Of a stretch of DNA of 32,513 bases, positions 8,790 to 16,564 are shown one piece after another. The position numbers and the translations under genes are program-made. This stretch comes from an uncultured Clostridia bacterium. Lineage in GTDB: Bacteria; Bacillota; Clostridia; Christensenellales; UBA1242. Location: positions 112,948-145,460 of the forward strand of contig CALVNQ010000001.1 in NCBI GenBank assembly GCA_944349895.1. The letters run 5' to 3'. Numbering within the stretch: the stretch's first letter is position 1; the number at the start of each line of letters is the position of its first letter. The notes beneath the pieces are model-generated. The model was not told where the DNA came from, did no database searches, and saw nothing but the letters and a program-made list of their open reading frames with translations.

Positions 8790-10012
8790 TTTTTAATTAC
8801 CACTTTAATAAATGCTTTCTTGCCTTTTTTAAGCAAAACATCTTTATCAATCATAAGGTCGATTGAAGAAATTTTTTCGCCATCAACACTTATACCACCA
8901 CCTTCAATAAGCCTTCTTGCCTCGCTCTTTGAAGATGTGAGTGTGGTTTTTACCAACAAATCGCAAATATTTATTGGACATTCCGACTCGTTTACTTCAA
9001 ACTTAGGAGCATCATCACCACCATGAGTGAACAAATTTTCGCTCATTTTTTGTGCTTCAATCGCGTCTGCCTCTCCACGAACGAATTCAGTAATCAAATA
9101 TGACAATTTCTTTTTAGCGCTAACAATATCTTTTTTAATCATTTCTCTAACTTCGTTCATAGGGATATCTGTAAACAAGGCAAACATCATTTCAACGCAA
9201 GCATCTGGTGTTTGATAAATTCCTTGATAAAAATCATATGCCGAAATTTTATCTTTATCAAGCCAAATTGCACCACGCTCGGTCTTACCCATTTTCACAC
9301 CAGCAGGCGTTACTAAAAGCGGATTGGTTGCACCAATTAAAGAAATCTCTGTGCCGTTTGCAAAGTTAAGTTTGCGTTGAAGTTCAACACCCGCAACGAT
9401 ATTTCCCCATTGGTCTGCACCACCATATTGAAGAGTGCAACCATACTTACGGTTAAGTTCAATAAAGTCGTATGCTTGCATGAGCATATAACCCATTTCA
9501 AAAAAGGTTAGCCCCCCTTCTTCCATTCTTTTTGAATAAAGTTCGTTGGCAAGCATTTTGTTCACATTAAAATGAACACCTATTTCACGCATAAAGTCGA
9601 TATAAGAATAATTTTTAAACCAATCTGCATTGTTAACTATGATTGCAGGGTTTTCGCCGTCAAAATCCAAAAATATTTTAAGAGAATTTTTAATCTTTTC
9701 TATGTTATTTTCAATTTGTTTTTTTGACATTATATTGCGCATCTCACTTTTGCCACTAGGGTCACCAATACACGCAGTTGCTCCGCCCATAAGCAACAAA
9801 ACCTTGTGTCCTGCCTTTTGAAATCTTCTTAAAATGCAATATGGAATGCAGTGCCCTAAATGCAAACTGTCCATTGTAGGGTCTGTTCCTTCATACAATG
9901 TAATTGGCACACCAGATGTTAGGCGTTTTTTAAGTTCTTCCTCATCTGTGCATTGATATAGAAGCCCTCTTTCCTTTAAAGTATCATATAATTTTGTGTC
10001 AATTTTGCTCAT
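8786..10012 (-). CDS. tyrS: Tyrosine--tRNA ligase
   Basis: Class I tyrosyl-tRNA synthetase of 408 residues. HLGH (51-54) is the HIGH motif and KMGKTERGAIWLD carries the KMSKS equivalent in the form usual for the TyrRS type. YGGADQWGN is the tyrosine-site segment, and a C-terminal S4-like RNA-binding domain covers about residues 345-408 (SKSEARRLIEGGGISVDGEKI). The ATG at 10012 lies four bases after AGGAGG; an upstream in-frame codon would fall inside the terminator arm of the leader. A T-box riboswitch controls it. The stop overlaps yigZ by four bases, starting a run of overlapping genes. Confidence 0.97.
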   Translation of the reverse strand: MSKIDTKLYDTLKERGLLYQCTDEEELKKRLTSGVPITLYEGTDPTMDSLHLGHCIPYCILRRFQKAGHKVLLLMGGATACIGDPSGKSEMRNIMSKKQIENNIEKIKNSLKIFLDFDGENPAIIVNNADWFKNYSYIDFMREIGVHFNVNKMLANELYSKRMEEGGLTFFEMGYMLMQAYDFIELNRKYGCTLQYGGADQWGNIVAGVELQRKLNFANGTEISLIGATNPLLVTPAGVKMGKTERGAIWLDKDKISAYDFYQGIYQTPDACVEMMFALFTDIPMNEVREMIKKDIVSAKKKLSYLITEFVRGEADAIEAQKMSENLFTHGGDDAPKFEVNESECPINICDLLVKTTLTSSKSEARRLIEGGGISVDGEKISSIDLMIDKDVLLKKGKKAFIKVVIKK

Positions 10013-10021
10013 ATTTCCTCC

Positions 10022-10245
10022 TAAAAAACGCACACCTCCCCTGTTTTTAGGACGAAGCGTGCGTTCGTGGTACCACCTAAATTCGTGTTTTAAACACCTT
10101 ATTAACTTTTTCGCAAAGCAAAGCGCAAAACTTGAAATAATTGTAATTCAGTTTTCCCTTCGACCAAGGCTTTCACCAACCGCCAAGGCTCTCTGATTTG
10201 CCAAAAAAAACCTACTTGTTTTATTCCACCATTTTGATTTTAACA
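10022..10245 (-). ncRNA. T-box leader (tRNA-Tyr-sensing riboswitch) of tyrS
   Basis: The minus-strand leader of about 220 bases has the parts of a T-box. Stem I includes an AGAGAG bulge segment (about 10190) and a distal loop with GGTTGGTGAAAGCC. A specifier region reads GAATTACAA; its TAC (10145-10143) is a tyrosine codon, which matches the downstream gene. The T-box sequence itself is AGGTGGTACCACG (about 10067-10079). A terminator with arms AACGCAC and GTGCGTT then ends in TTTTTT, directly before the AGGAGG of tyrS. Uncharged tRNA-Tyr should stabilise the antiterminator and permit readthrough. The exact stem boundaries were not folded computationally. Confidence 0.93.
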
Positions 10246-10250
10246 TAAAC

Positions 10251-10279
10251 ATTCTATCTTCTTACAAAAATTTTGTCAA
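10251..10279 (-). promoter_or_regulatory. Sigma-A promoter of the tyrS T-box operon
   Basis: Minus strand TTGACA (10279-10274), 17-base spacer, TAGAAT (10256-10251). It lies immediately after the enolase stop and places transcription start near 10244, at the beginning of the T-box leader. Confidence 0.85.
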
Positions 10280-10283
10280 GCAT

Positions 10284-11573
10284 TTAGTGTGCTTTTACAC
10301 CGTAGCATGCTTTTGCCCCTAATTTTTCTTCAATTCTGAGTAATTGGTTGTATTTCGCAACTCTTTCACTTCTGCATGGTGCACCCGTTTTAATTTGCCC
10401 ACACCCAAGTCCGACTGCAAGATCTGCAATAAAAGTGTCTTCAGTCTCTCCACTGCGATGGGATACTATAACCCCATAATTATTTTTTTGAGCAAGTTTT
10501 ATTGCCTCAACAGTTTCAGTAAGCGAACCAATTTGATTAACTTTAATCAAAATTGCATTGGCGCACTTTTGCTTTATGCCTTTTTTAAGTCTTTCAACAT
10601 TTGTTACAAACAAATCATCACCAACAAGTTGAATTTTGTTGCCAAGAATTTTTGTAAGTTTTGCCCAACCTTCCCAATCTTCCTCAGCAAGTCCATCTTC
10701 TATTGAAATTATATTATATTTTTTAACAAGTTTTTGATAATACTCAATAAGTTTTTCTGTTGTGAAAAGTTTTTTAGTTTTCCAAAAATAATATTTACCT
10801 TCTTCGCTAATTTTTTGTGCTTCGTTAAACATCTCACTTGCTGCAACATCGAGTGCAATTCCAACATCGCCACCCAATTTTAGCCCTGCTTTTTTAATAG
10901 CTCGAACAATAAAGTCCAAAGCCTCTTCATCATCTTTTAAATTAGGCGCAAACCCGCCTTCATCTCCCACACCAGTTGAAAGATTTTTATTTTTTAACAA
11001 TTCTTTCAACGCATGATAAATGTTTGAAGACCACTCCAACGCCTGCGAAAAAGATTTCGCACCAGTAGGAACAATCATAAATTCTTGTATATTTAAGTTA
11101 TTATCAGCATGTTTGCCACCATTTAAAATATTCAGCATAGGCACCGGCAATATGCTTTCTTTGCCTAAGTAGCGGTATAATGGAACGCCTTTTGCATTTG
11201 CGGCTGCCACCGCTGTTGCAAGGCTTACACCTAAAATTGCGTTGGCACCTAAATTTGCTTTATTAACTGAGCCGTCAAGTTCAATAAGTTTTTTATCTAA
11301 ATTTTTTTGGTCAAAACAATTTAGTCCAACAACAGTTTTAGAAATAATTTTATTTACATTATTTACAGCATTAAGCACTGATTTGCCATTATAATAATTT
11401 TTGTTCCCGTCTCTAAGTTCCACTGCTTCGTATGCACCAGTTGAAGCTCCTGACGGAACTGCCGCTCTGCCCATTGCACCATTTGAAAGCGTTACATCTA
11501 CTTCCATAGTTGGGTTACTTCTTGAGTCCAAAATTTGTCTTGCGTGAACCGATTTAATTTTTATTTCTTCCAT
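10284..11573 (-). CDS. eno: Enolase (phosphopyruvate hydratase)
   Basis: Glycolytic enzyme converting 2-phosphoglycerate to phosphoenolpyruvate in the cytoplasm; 429 residues, the usual length. Conserved features are the N-terminal [17 protein letters not shown] and [15 protein letters not shown] (the loop closing over the active site). Also present are [10 protein letters not shown] with the catalytic Glu, the metal ligands in [23 protein letters not shown] and [10 protein letters not shown], the signature [13 protein letters not shown] with the catalytic Lys, and [15 protein letters not shown] precedes the ATG. It has its own promoter and only a weak five-pair hairpin at its 3' end, so some readthrough into the tyrS leader is possible. 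Other glycolytic genes are not adjacent. Confidence 0.98.
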   Translation of the reverse strand: MEEIKIKSVHARQILDSRSNPTMEVDVTLSNGAMGRAAVPSGASTGAYEAVELRDGNKNYYNGKSVLNAVNNVNKIISKTVVGLNCFDQKNLDKKLIELDGSVNKANLGANAILGVSLATAVAAANAKGVPLYRYLGKESILPVPMLNILNGGKHADNNLNIQEFMIVPTGAKSFSQALEWSSNIYHALKELLKNKNLSTGVGDEGGFAPNLKDDEEALDFIVRAIKKAGLKLGGDVGIALDVAASEMFNEAQKISEEGKYYFWKTKKLFTTEKLIEYYQKLVKKYNIISIEDGLAEEDWEGWAKLTKILGNKIQLVGDDLFVTNVERLKKGIKQKCANAILIKVNQIGSLTETVEAIKLAQKNNYGVIVSHRSGETEDTFIADLAVGLGCGQIKTGAPCRSERVAKYNQLLRIEEKLGAKACYGVKAH

Positions 11574-11591
11574 ATTTCACCTTCCTGTTCA

Positions 11592-11619
11592 ATTATATCA
11601 ACAATCTCCTTTTTTTCAA
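11592..11619 (-). promoter_or_regulatory. Sigma-A promoter of eno
   Basis: Minus strand TTGAAA (11619-11614), 16-base spacer, perfect TATAAT (11597-11592), about 20 bases before the eno start codon. Confidence 0.8.
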
Positions 11620-11636
11620 AACATTAAATGTTATTA

Positions 11637-11665
11637 TTGGCAAATTAGCAAAAATATGATAAAAT
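11637..11665 (+). promoter_or_regulatory. Sigma-A promoter of ung
   Basis: Plus strand TTGGCA (11637-11642), 17-base spacer, TAAAAT (11660-11665), 16 bases before the ung start codon. It is divergent from the eno promoter about 20 bases away. Confidence 0.75.
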
Positions 11666-11681
11666 TTTGTTGGAGTAAATT

Positions 11682-12338
11682 ATGAAAATAAGAAAAACTT
11701 GGCTTGAACTTTTAAAAGATGAAACTGAAAAAGATTATTTTAAATCTCTTCAACAATTTTTAAAATCAGAGCGTAGTAAATATGATGTTTATCCCGAAGA
11801 TGATTTGGTTTTTAACGCATTAAATTTCATCCCTTATGATAAAGTTAAAGTGGTGATATTGGGACAAGACCCATATCACGAACCAGGCCAAGCGCACGGG
11901 CTAAGTTTTTCGGTGTTAGACCCAACCCCACTCCCTCCATCACTTATGAATATATATCAGGAAATAAAATCCGACCTTGGAATTGAGCCAGAAAAAAGTG
12001 GAAATTTATCCCGATGGGCAAAACAAGGGGTTTTACTTTTAAACACAACCCTAACTGTTAGAAAACATGTTGCAATGAGCCATAAAGGAAAAGGTTGGGA
12101 AGAATTTACTGGCAAAATAATTTCTCTTCTTGCGCAAAGAAAAGAGCCCATGGTGTTCATGCTTTGGGGCTCACACGCCCAACAATTTGCAAGTCAAATT
12201 CCTGCAAGGCATTTGGTTTTAAAAGCCCCACATCCAAGCCCTCTGTCTGCATACAGAGGCTTCTTTGGTTGCAAACATTTTTCTAAATGTAATGACTTTT
12301 TAAAATCAAACGGCTGCCAACCGATAGACTGGCATTAA
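11682..12338 (+). CDS. ung: Uracil-DNA glycosylase (family 1)
   Basis: Removes uracil from DNA by base-excision repair. 218 residues, normal for family 1 UDG. The water-activating motif is GQDPYH (61-66, catalytic Asp63). The uracil-binding region ends in LLNTTLTVR (118-127), and the DNA-intercalation loop is HPSPLSAYRGF (184-194) with the catalytic His. The ATG is preceded by TTGGAG at a good distance. It is a single-gene transcript with its own promoter and a bidirectional terminator right after the stop, convergent with hpf. Confidence 0.97.
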   Translation: MKIRKTWLELLKDETEKDYFKSLQQFLKSERSKYDVYPEDDLVFNALNFIPYDKVKVVILGQDPYHEPGQAHGLSFSVLDPTPLPPSLMNIYQEIKSDLGIEPEKSGNLSRWAKQGVLLLNTTLTVRKHVAMSHKGKGWEEFTGKIISLLAQRKEPMVFMLWGSHAQQFASQIPARHLVLKAPHPSPLSAYRGFFGCKHFSKCNDFLKSNGCQPIDWH

Positions 12339-12363
12339 AAAACGGAGCGATGCTCCGTTTTTT
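12337..12363. terminator. Bidirectional terminator between ung and hpf
   Basis: AAAAAACGGAGC and GCTCCGTTTTTT flank a three-base loop. The symmetric A- and T-runs let it work for ung (+) and hpf (-); the hpf stop codon sits in the right arm. Confidence 0.9.
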
Positions 12364-12886
12364 AATAATTAACTTCAATCAAGCCGAATTTTTCATCTTT
12401 TCTTCTGTAAAGAACATTAACTTTGCCAGTTTCAGCGTTTAAGAAAACAAAGAATTCATGACCAAGTCTGTCAATATAATCTTTTGCATCTTCAACAGTG
12501 ATTGGTTCAAGTTCAAAAGTTTTTTTCTTGTAAACTTCTGGAAGTTTTTCTTCTGGTGCTTCTTTGATAAATTCAAAAGCGCCAATTTCTTTAACTCTGT
12601 TTTTTGCGATTTTCTTATCTTTATGTCTAACAATTTGTCTTTCAATTTTAGGTAAAGCCAAATCAATATTGTTATACATTTCATCACTTGAAACTTCACT
12701 TCTATAAAGCATGCCTTTATTAACAATTGTTAATTCAAGTTTTTGAATTTTATTTTGTTCACTGCAAAGCACTTTCACTTTTGCGTCATCTCCAAAATAT
12801 TTTGAAAGTCTTTCAATTTTATCCGAAATAATCTCTTTAAGACGATTAGAAATTTTGTAATTTCTTTCTAAAAATTCAATTTTCAT
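12362..12886 (-). CDS. hpf: Ribosome hibernation promoting factor, long form
   Basis: A 174-residue long-form HPF/YfiA protein. The N-terminal domain (1 to about 100) is the ribosome-binding S30AE fold, starting MKIEFLERNYKISNRLKEII. The C-terminal domain (about 118-174, GHEFFVFLNAETGKVNVLYRRKD) is the dimerisation module that joins two 70S ribosomes into 100S particles. The two domains are joined by a charged linker. GAAGGAG precedes the ATG by five to six bases. A separate promoter upstream shows it can be expressed independently of clpC, which fits stationary-phase use. That timing is inferred from the family. Confidence 0.95.
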   Translation of the reverse strand: MKIEFLERNYKISNRLKEIISDKIERLSKYFGDDAKVKVLCSEQNKIQKLELTIVNKGMLYRSEVSSDEMYNNIDLALPKIERQIVRHKDKKIAKNRVKEIGAFEFIKEAPEEKLPEVYKKKTFELEPITVEDAKDYIDRLGHEFFVFLNAETGKVNVLYRRKDEKFGLIEVNY

Positions 12887-12905
12887 ATTTATCTCCTTCG
12901 TGAAT

Positions 12906-12933
12906 ATTGTATCAAATAATGAACAAATTTCAA
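12906..12933 (-). promoter_or_regulatory. Promoter of hpf
   Basis: Minus strand TTGAAA (12933-12928), 16-base spacer, TACAAT (12911-12906), about 20 bases before the hpf start. No terminator was seen between clpC and hpf, so readthrough may add to it. Confidence 0.65.
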
Positions 12934-12943
12934 AATAAATTAA

Positions 12944-15364
12944 TTACTTTTCAGAAGTAAATTCAAGATCTTGTCCATTATAATCAATTATAATAACACC
13001 TTTTTCATTGAGTTGCCCAAGCAAAATTTTTTCAGCGATTCTATCTTCAACTTCTTGTTGTAAAAATCTTTTAAGTGGTCTCGCTCCATATTCGGAATTC
13101 GCGCCTTTACTAACTATGAAAGACAAAGCATCTTCGGTAATTTTTAATGATAAATCTTTTTCTTGTAAACGTTTGTTTATGTTTGAAATAAGAATTTTAG
13201 CGATTTTAATAAGTTGTTCATTAGTTAAAGGATCGAAGACACATATAACATCGATTCTATTAATAAATTCAGGCTTAAATTTTTCTTTTAAAGCATGCAA
13301 ATAAATATCTTTATCAGAAATGTTTTCTTCTTCATTTCCAAAACCAAGTTTTTTATTTTGGTGAACCTCACTAGCCCCTATATTTGAAGTCATAATAATA
13401 ACAGTGTTTTTAAAACTTACCGTTCTACCTTGCCCATCCGTCAATCTACCGTCATCAAGAATTTGTAAAAGAGCATTAAAAATATCAGGATGTGCTTTTT
13501 CGATTTCATCAAACAGCACAACAGAATAAGGTCTTCTTCTAACTTGTTCAGTGAGTTGTCCACCCTCGTCATAACCAACATATCCCGGAGGGGCTCCTAT
13601 TAATTTGGAAACAGAATGTGATTCCATGTATTCCGACATATCAATTCTTATTATATTATTTTCATCATCAAATAAAGCTTCAGCGATAGCTTTTGAAAGC
13701 TCGGTTTTACCAACACCAGTCTGACCAAGGAATAAAAAAGAACCTATAGGCCTTTTTGAATCTTGCAGACCCACACGAGACCTTCTAATTGCTTTTGCGA
13801 CAGCTAAAACAGCTTCATCTTGACCAACCACTCTTTTATGCAATATGTCTTCCAAATGAAGTAATTTATCTTTTTCGCTTTCAGTAATTCTAGTAACCGG
13901 TATACCAGTCCATTTAGAAACCACCGAAGCAATTTCGTTGGCTCCAATTTGACCTGTCGATTGTTTTTTAGGTTTATATTTGTCTTGCTTTTTCTTTAAT
14001 TCATCTTCTAATTTAATAATTTCAGATTGCAAAGAAGCAGCTTTTTCATAATTTCTTTGTAAAGAAGCTTCATCTCTTGAAGAAGAAAGCTGAGAAATCT
14101 TATCTTCAATATTTTTAATATCTTGAGGTTTTACAGAAAAATTTACCTTGGCCTTACTACATGCTTCATCAATAAGGTCAATTGCTTTGTCAGGCAAACT
14201 TCTATCCATAATATACCTGTCAGATAGAACAGCTGCTGCTTCAATTGCTTCGTCAGTTATCTTAATTTTATGAAAAGCTTCATAACTATCTTTCAAACCT
14301 TTTAAAATTTGTATAGTATCCGAAACAGATGGAGGGGCAACAAGTATAGGTTGGAATCTTCTTTCCAAAGCTTTATCTTTTTCAATAAATTTTCTATATT
14401 CATCAGTTGTTGTTGCGCCAATGGTTTGCATCTCCCCTCTGGCCAAATATGGTTTTAGCATATCTGCAGGGCTAGTCTCTCCCTTTTCCGATCCTGCCTG
14501 AGCCAAAGTATGAATTTCATCTATAAAGACAATGATGTTTTTATTTTGAATAATAGTTTCAATAGTATCTTTTAATTTTTCTTCCATAGAGCCACGGTAT
14601 TTTGTTCCAGCCATCAACCCACCAATTTCCAAAGAAAAAATAATTTTATCTTTCAAAATTTCTGGAACATTACCGCTAACAATCGCTTGTGCCAAGCCTT
14701 CTACTATAGCGGTTTTACCAACACCTGCTTCTCCTATTAAAACAGGGTTATTTTTTGTTTTACGACAAAGGATTTCAATAACTCTTTCGATTTCATCTTC
14801 TCTCCCAATAACAGGATCGAGCTTATGCTCCTTAGCTTTCAAAGTGATATCACTTCCCATTTCAAGAAGTTTTTCTGGTAGAGCACTTTTGATTTGAGAA
14901 TCTTTATTAACACTTGACTGTTGTCCACTAGAAAGTGAAGCTGAAATTTTATTAACAAGTTTTTGTAGATCAATTCCATAATGATTAACAAGTAATTTTA
15001 AAGCTACAGAACCAGAACTTGAAAGAAGAGCAAGCAAAAGATGCTCGGTTCCTAAAAAAGAATGATTATATTCAAGGGCAATTTGTTGAGCAACTCTAAA
15101 CAAATCTTTAACTCTAGGAGAGAGCTCAACAGAGCCAAAAACAGGTTCTTCAAAAGAATTTTCACTAAATAAGTCAAACAAATCATCTTCTGTAACCCCT
15201 TGTTCTGCTAATGCCTTTGATGCTATGCATTCTTTAACAGAAGTGATACCATATAAGATATGTTCTGTGCCTACCACATCGCTTCCAAAACGCAAAGCAA
15301 TACGGCTTGCATTTTTAATAACTTTTTCAATGTTGTCTGAAAAATAATTTGCACCTAAATTCAT
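12944..15364 (-). CDS. clpC: AAA+ protein unfoldase ClpC
   Basis: An 806-residue Hsp100 unfoldase that feeds substrates to ClpP. Order: double Clp-N repeat (1 to about 145); first AAA+ domain with Walker A GEAGVGKT (211-218); a UVR-like coiled-coil middle segment (about 425-460, DEASLQRNYEKAASLQSEI); second AAA+ domain with GQTGVGKTE (about residue 540). The N-domain keeps VGTEH and LGTEH, which align with the glutamates that bind phospho-arginine tags in Bacillus ClpC. This suggests the tag-reading side of the McsB system is intact. The ATG overlaps the mcsB stop by four bases (ATGA) and follows GGAGG. Confidence 0.96.
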   Translation of the reverse strand: MNLGANYFSDNIEKVIKNASRIALRFGSDVVGTEHILYGITSVKECIASKALAEQGVTEDDLFDLFSENSFEEPVFGSVELSPRVKDLFRVAQQIALEYNHSFLGTEHLLLALLSSSGSVALKLLVNHYGIDLQKLVNKISASLSSGQQSSVNKDSQIKSALPEKLLEMGSDITLKAKEHKLDPVIGREDEIERVIEILCRKTKNNPVLIGEAGVGKTAIVEGLAQAIVSGNVPEILKDKIIFSLEIGGLMAGTKYRGSMEEKLKDTIETIIQNKNIIVFIDEIHTLAQAGSEKGETSPADMLKPYLARGEMQTIGATTTDEYRKFIEKDKALERRFQPILVAPPSVSDTIQILKGLKDSYEAFHKIKITDEAIEAAAVLSDRYIMDRSLPDKAIDLIDEACSKAKVNFSVKPQDIKNIEDKISQLSSSRDEASLQRNYEKAASLQSEIIKLEDELKKKQDKYKPKKQSTGQIGANEIASVVSKWTGIPVTRITESEKDKLLHLEDILHKRVVGQDEAVLAVAKAIRRSRVGLQDSKRPIGSFLFLGQTGVGKTELSKAIAEALFDDENNIIRIDMSEYMESHSVSKLIGAPPGYVGYDEGGQLTEQVRRRPYSVVLFDEIEKAHPDIFNALLQILDDGRLTDGQGRTVSFKNTVIIMTSNIGASEVHQNKKLGFGNEEENISDKDIYLHALKEKFKPEFINRIDVICVFDPLTNEQLIKIAKILISNINKRLQEKDLSLKITEDALSFIVSKGANSEYGARPLKRFLQQEVEDRIAEKILLGQLNEKGVIIIDYNGQDLEFTSEK

Positions 15365-16377
15365 TTTATTCCTCCAATATTAACGAGATTTTTTACCCTC
15401 TTTGCAATATACTCGGCTCTAAGACGGTTTTCCTTTTCTTTTTGCGAAAAAGATCGAATTTCTTTCATAGAAGCAGAACAGCCATGGTAATACAACTTCA
15501 TAAACAAATCAACATCTCTAATATTCAGAATTCCAAGCTCATGGCCAAATCTAATTAATCCAAGTAAAGCAAACATCTCTTTTTCTTCGAGCAAATAGGC
15601 ATTTATAATTGTTCCATAAGCTCTTAAAACCTGATCACAAATAACATCATGATTTTTCTCAAAAAAATCATTTCTTAAACTTATTTCTTCATTATATATA
15701 TTAAAGAAAAAGTCATTTACTGTGTCTATAATTTGTTCCTCAGACAAACAAAGAAGCCCTTGATTTGAAATTTGATAGATGAAACCGAGTGCTTCACTTC
15801 CTTCACCATACACACCTCTAAATGTCAAACCAAATTGTCTTGCCTGAACAATTAAAGAATCGATCCTGCCCGTTTTTTCTAATGCAGGAATAAAAACCAT
15901 AATTGAAGCGCGCATTCCTGTTCCAAGATTAGATGGAGAAGATGTCAAATAACCAAGTTCATCATCGAATGCAATATTAAAACTTTTTGATATTTTTTCA
16001 TCTATTGGCATCAAACGATTATAAGCCTCCACCAAATTCAAACCTGGCAAAACACTTTGCAATCTTAAATGATCTTCTTCTAATATCATAATATTAATAG
16101 ATTCGTCTTCATTAGTAGAAACATATGATATATCTTTATTAGCAATTAATTCTTTACTAATAACATGCCTTTCCAACAAAGCAGTGCAATGATCTAAAGA
16201 TAAATCTGCCAAAGCGAAAGTGCTGAACTGGCCTGAGGAATCTAACAAAGCTTGCATTGAAGAAGTGATATATGAAATTTTATCCAAGTCATTTAATTTA
16301 GGCATAAATTCAATACCAGAAATGTTTCTAGCTAAACGAATGCGAGAAGAAATGGCAACTTTATTAAAATTATCCAT
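15361..16377 (-). CDS. mcsB: Protein-arginine kinase McsB-like, reactive Cys replaced by Ser
   Basis: Member of the McsB/phosphagen kinase family; in Bacillus McsB phosphorylates arginines and marks proteins for ClpCP. 338 residues, somewhat shorter than the roughly 360 usual. Phosphagen-kinase motifs are present: SSRIRLARN near the N-terminus, EEDHLRLQ (about 100-107), NLGTGMRAS (150-158) and RGVYGEGSEALG. The catalytic-loop Cys normally preceding P-x-N-L-G-T-G is serine here (SSPSNLGTG, Ser147; codon TCT). The second ATG is chosen because AGGAGG lies four bases before it; the first ATG (16380) is only one base away. It overlaps the mini-mcsA stop and the clpC start. It may be a reduced-activity kinase or a regulatory adaptor. 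Confidence 0.9.
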   Translation of the reverse strand: MDNFNKVAISSRIRLARNISGIEFMPKLNDLDKISYITSSMQALLDSSGQFSTFALADLSLDHCTALLERHVISKELIANKDISYVSTNEDESINIMILEEDHLRLQSVLPGLNLVEAYNRLMPIDEKISKSFNIAFDDELGYLTSSPSNLGTGMRASIMVFIPALEKTGRIDSLIVQARQFGLTFRGVYGEGSEALGFIYQISNQGLLCLSEEQIIDTVNDFFFNIYNEEISLRNDFFEKNHDVICDQVLRAYGTIINAYLLEEKEMFALLGLIRFGHELGILNIRDVDLFMKLYYHGCSASMKEIRSFSQKEKENRLRAEYIAKRVKNLVNIGGIK

Positions 16378-16546
16378 CATTCCTCCTATAAGGTTTTCTA
16401 CCTGAAAAAGACTTACCGTTAAAAAGATTTTTTGCGATTTGATTTAATTGTTCAATTTCAAAATAGCAATGCTCACATCCAACAAAGCCACTTTCACGAA
16501 TGTTCTTCATAGAAGTTCCACAATAAGTGCAATTTTTTTTGTCCAA
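16370..16546 (-). CDS. mcsA: Very short McsA-like zinc-finger protein
   Basis: A 58-residue reading frame lying between tex and mcsB, starting at TTG, with AAAGGAG about 12 bases upstream. It contains two Cys pairs, CTYC (6-9) and CEHC (24-27). It also has GFVGCEHCYFEIEQL and a basic C-terminal GKSFSGRKP, matching the second zinc-finger region of McsA (GxxGCxxCYxxF...G..xxGxxP). Classical McsA is about 170-180 residues with two zinc modules and a UVR coiled coil; most of that is missing. McsA activates McsB in other Bacillota. The stop overlaps the mcsB start region, so the two are coupled. Position and motif together make the assignment fairly firm; the TTG start is less sure. Confidence 0.75.
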   Translation of the reverse strand: MDKKNCTYCGTSMKNIRESGFVGCEHCYFEIEQLNQIAKNLFNGKSFSGRKPYRRNDG

Positions 16547-16564
16547 TTTAAATCGACTCTCCTT

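Noticed and set aside
10260-10300. Strong terminator at the end of eno
   Set aside because: The AAGCA/TGCTT stem has only five pairs and no immediate T-run; it overlaps the tyrS promoter.
12439-12726. Overlapping minus-strand frame inside hpf
   Set aside because: Lys/Leu-rich shadow of hpf in another frame, with no start signal.
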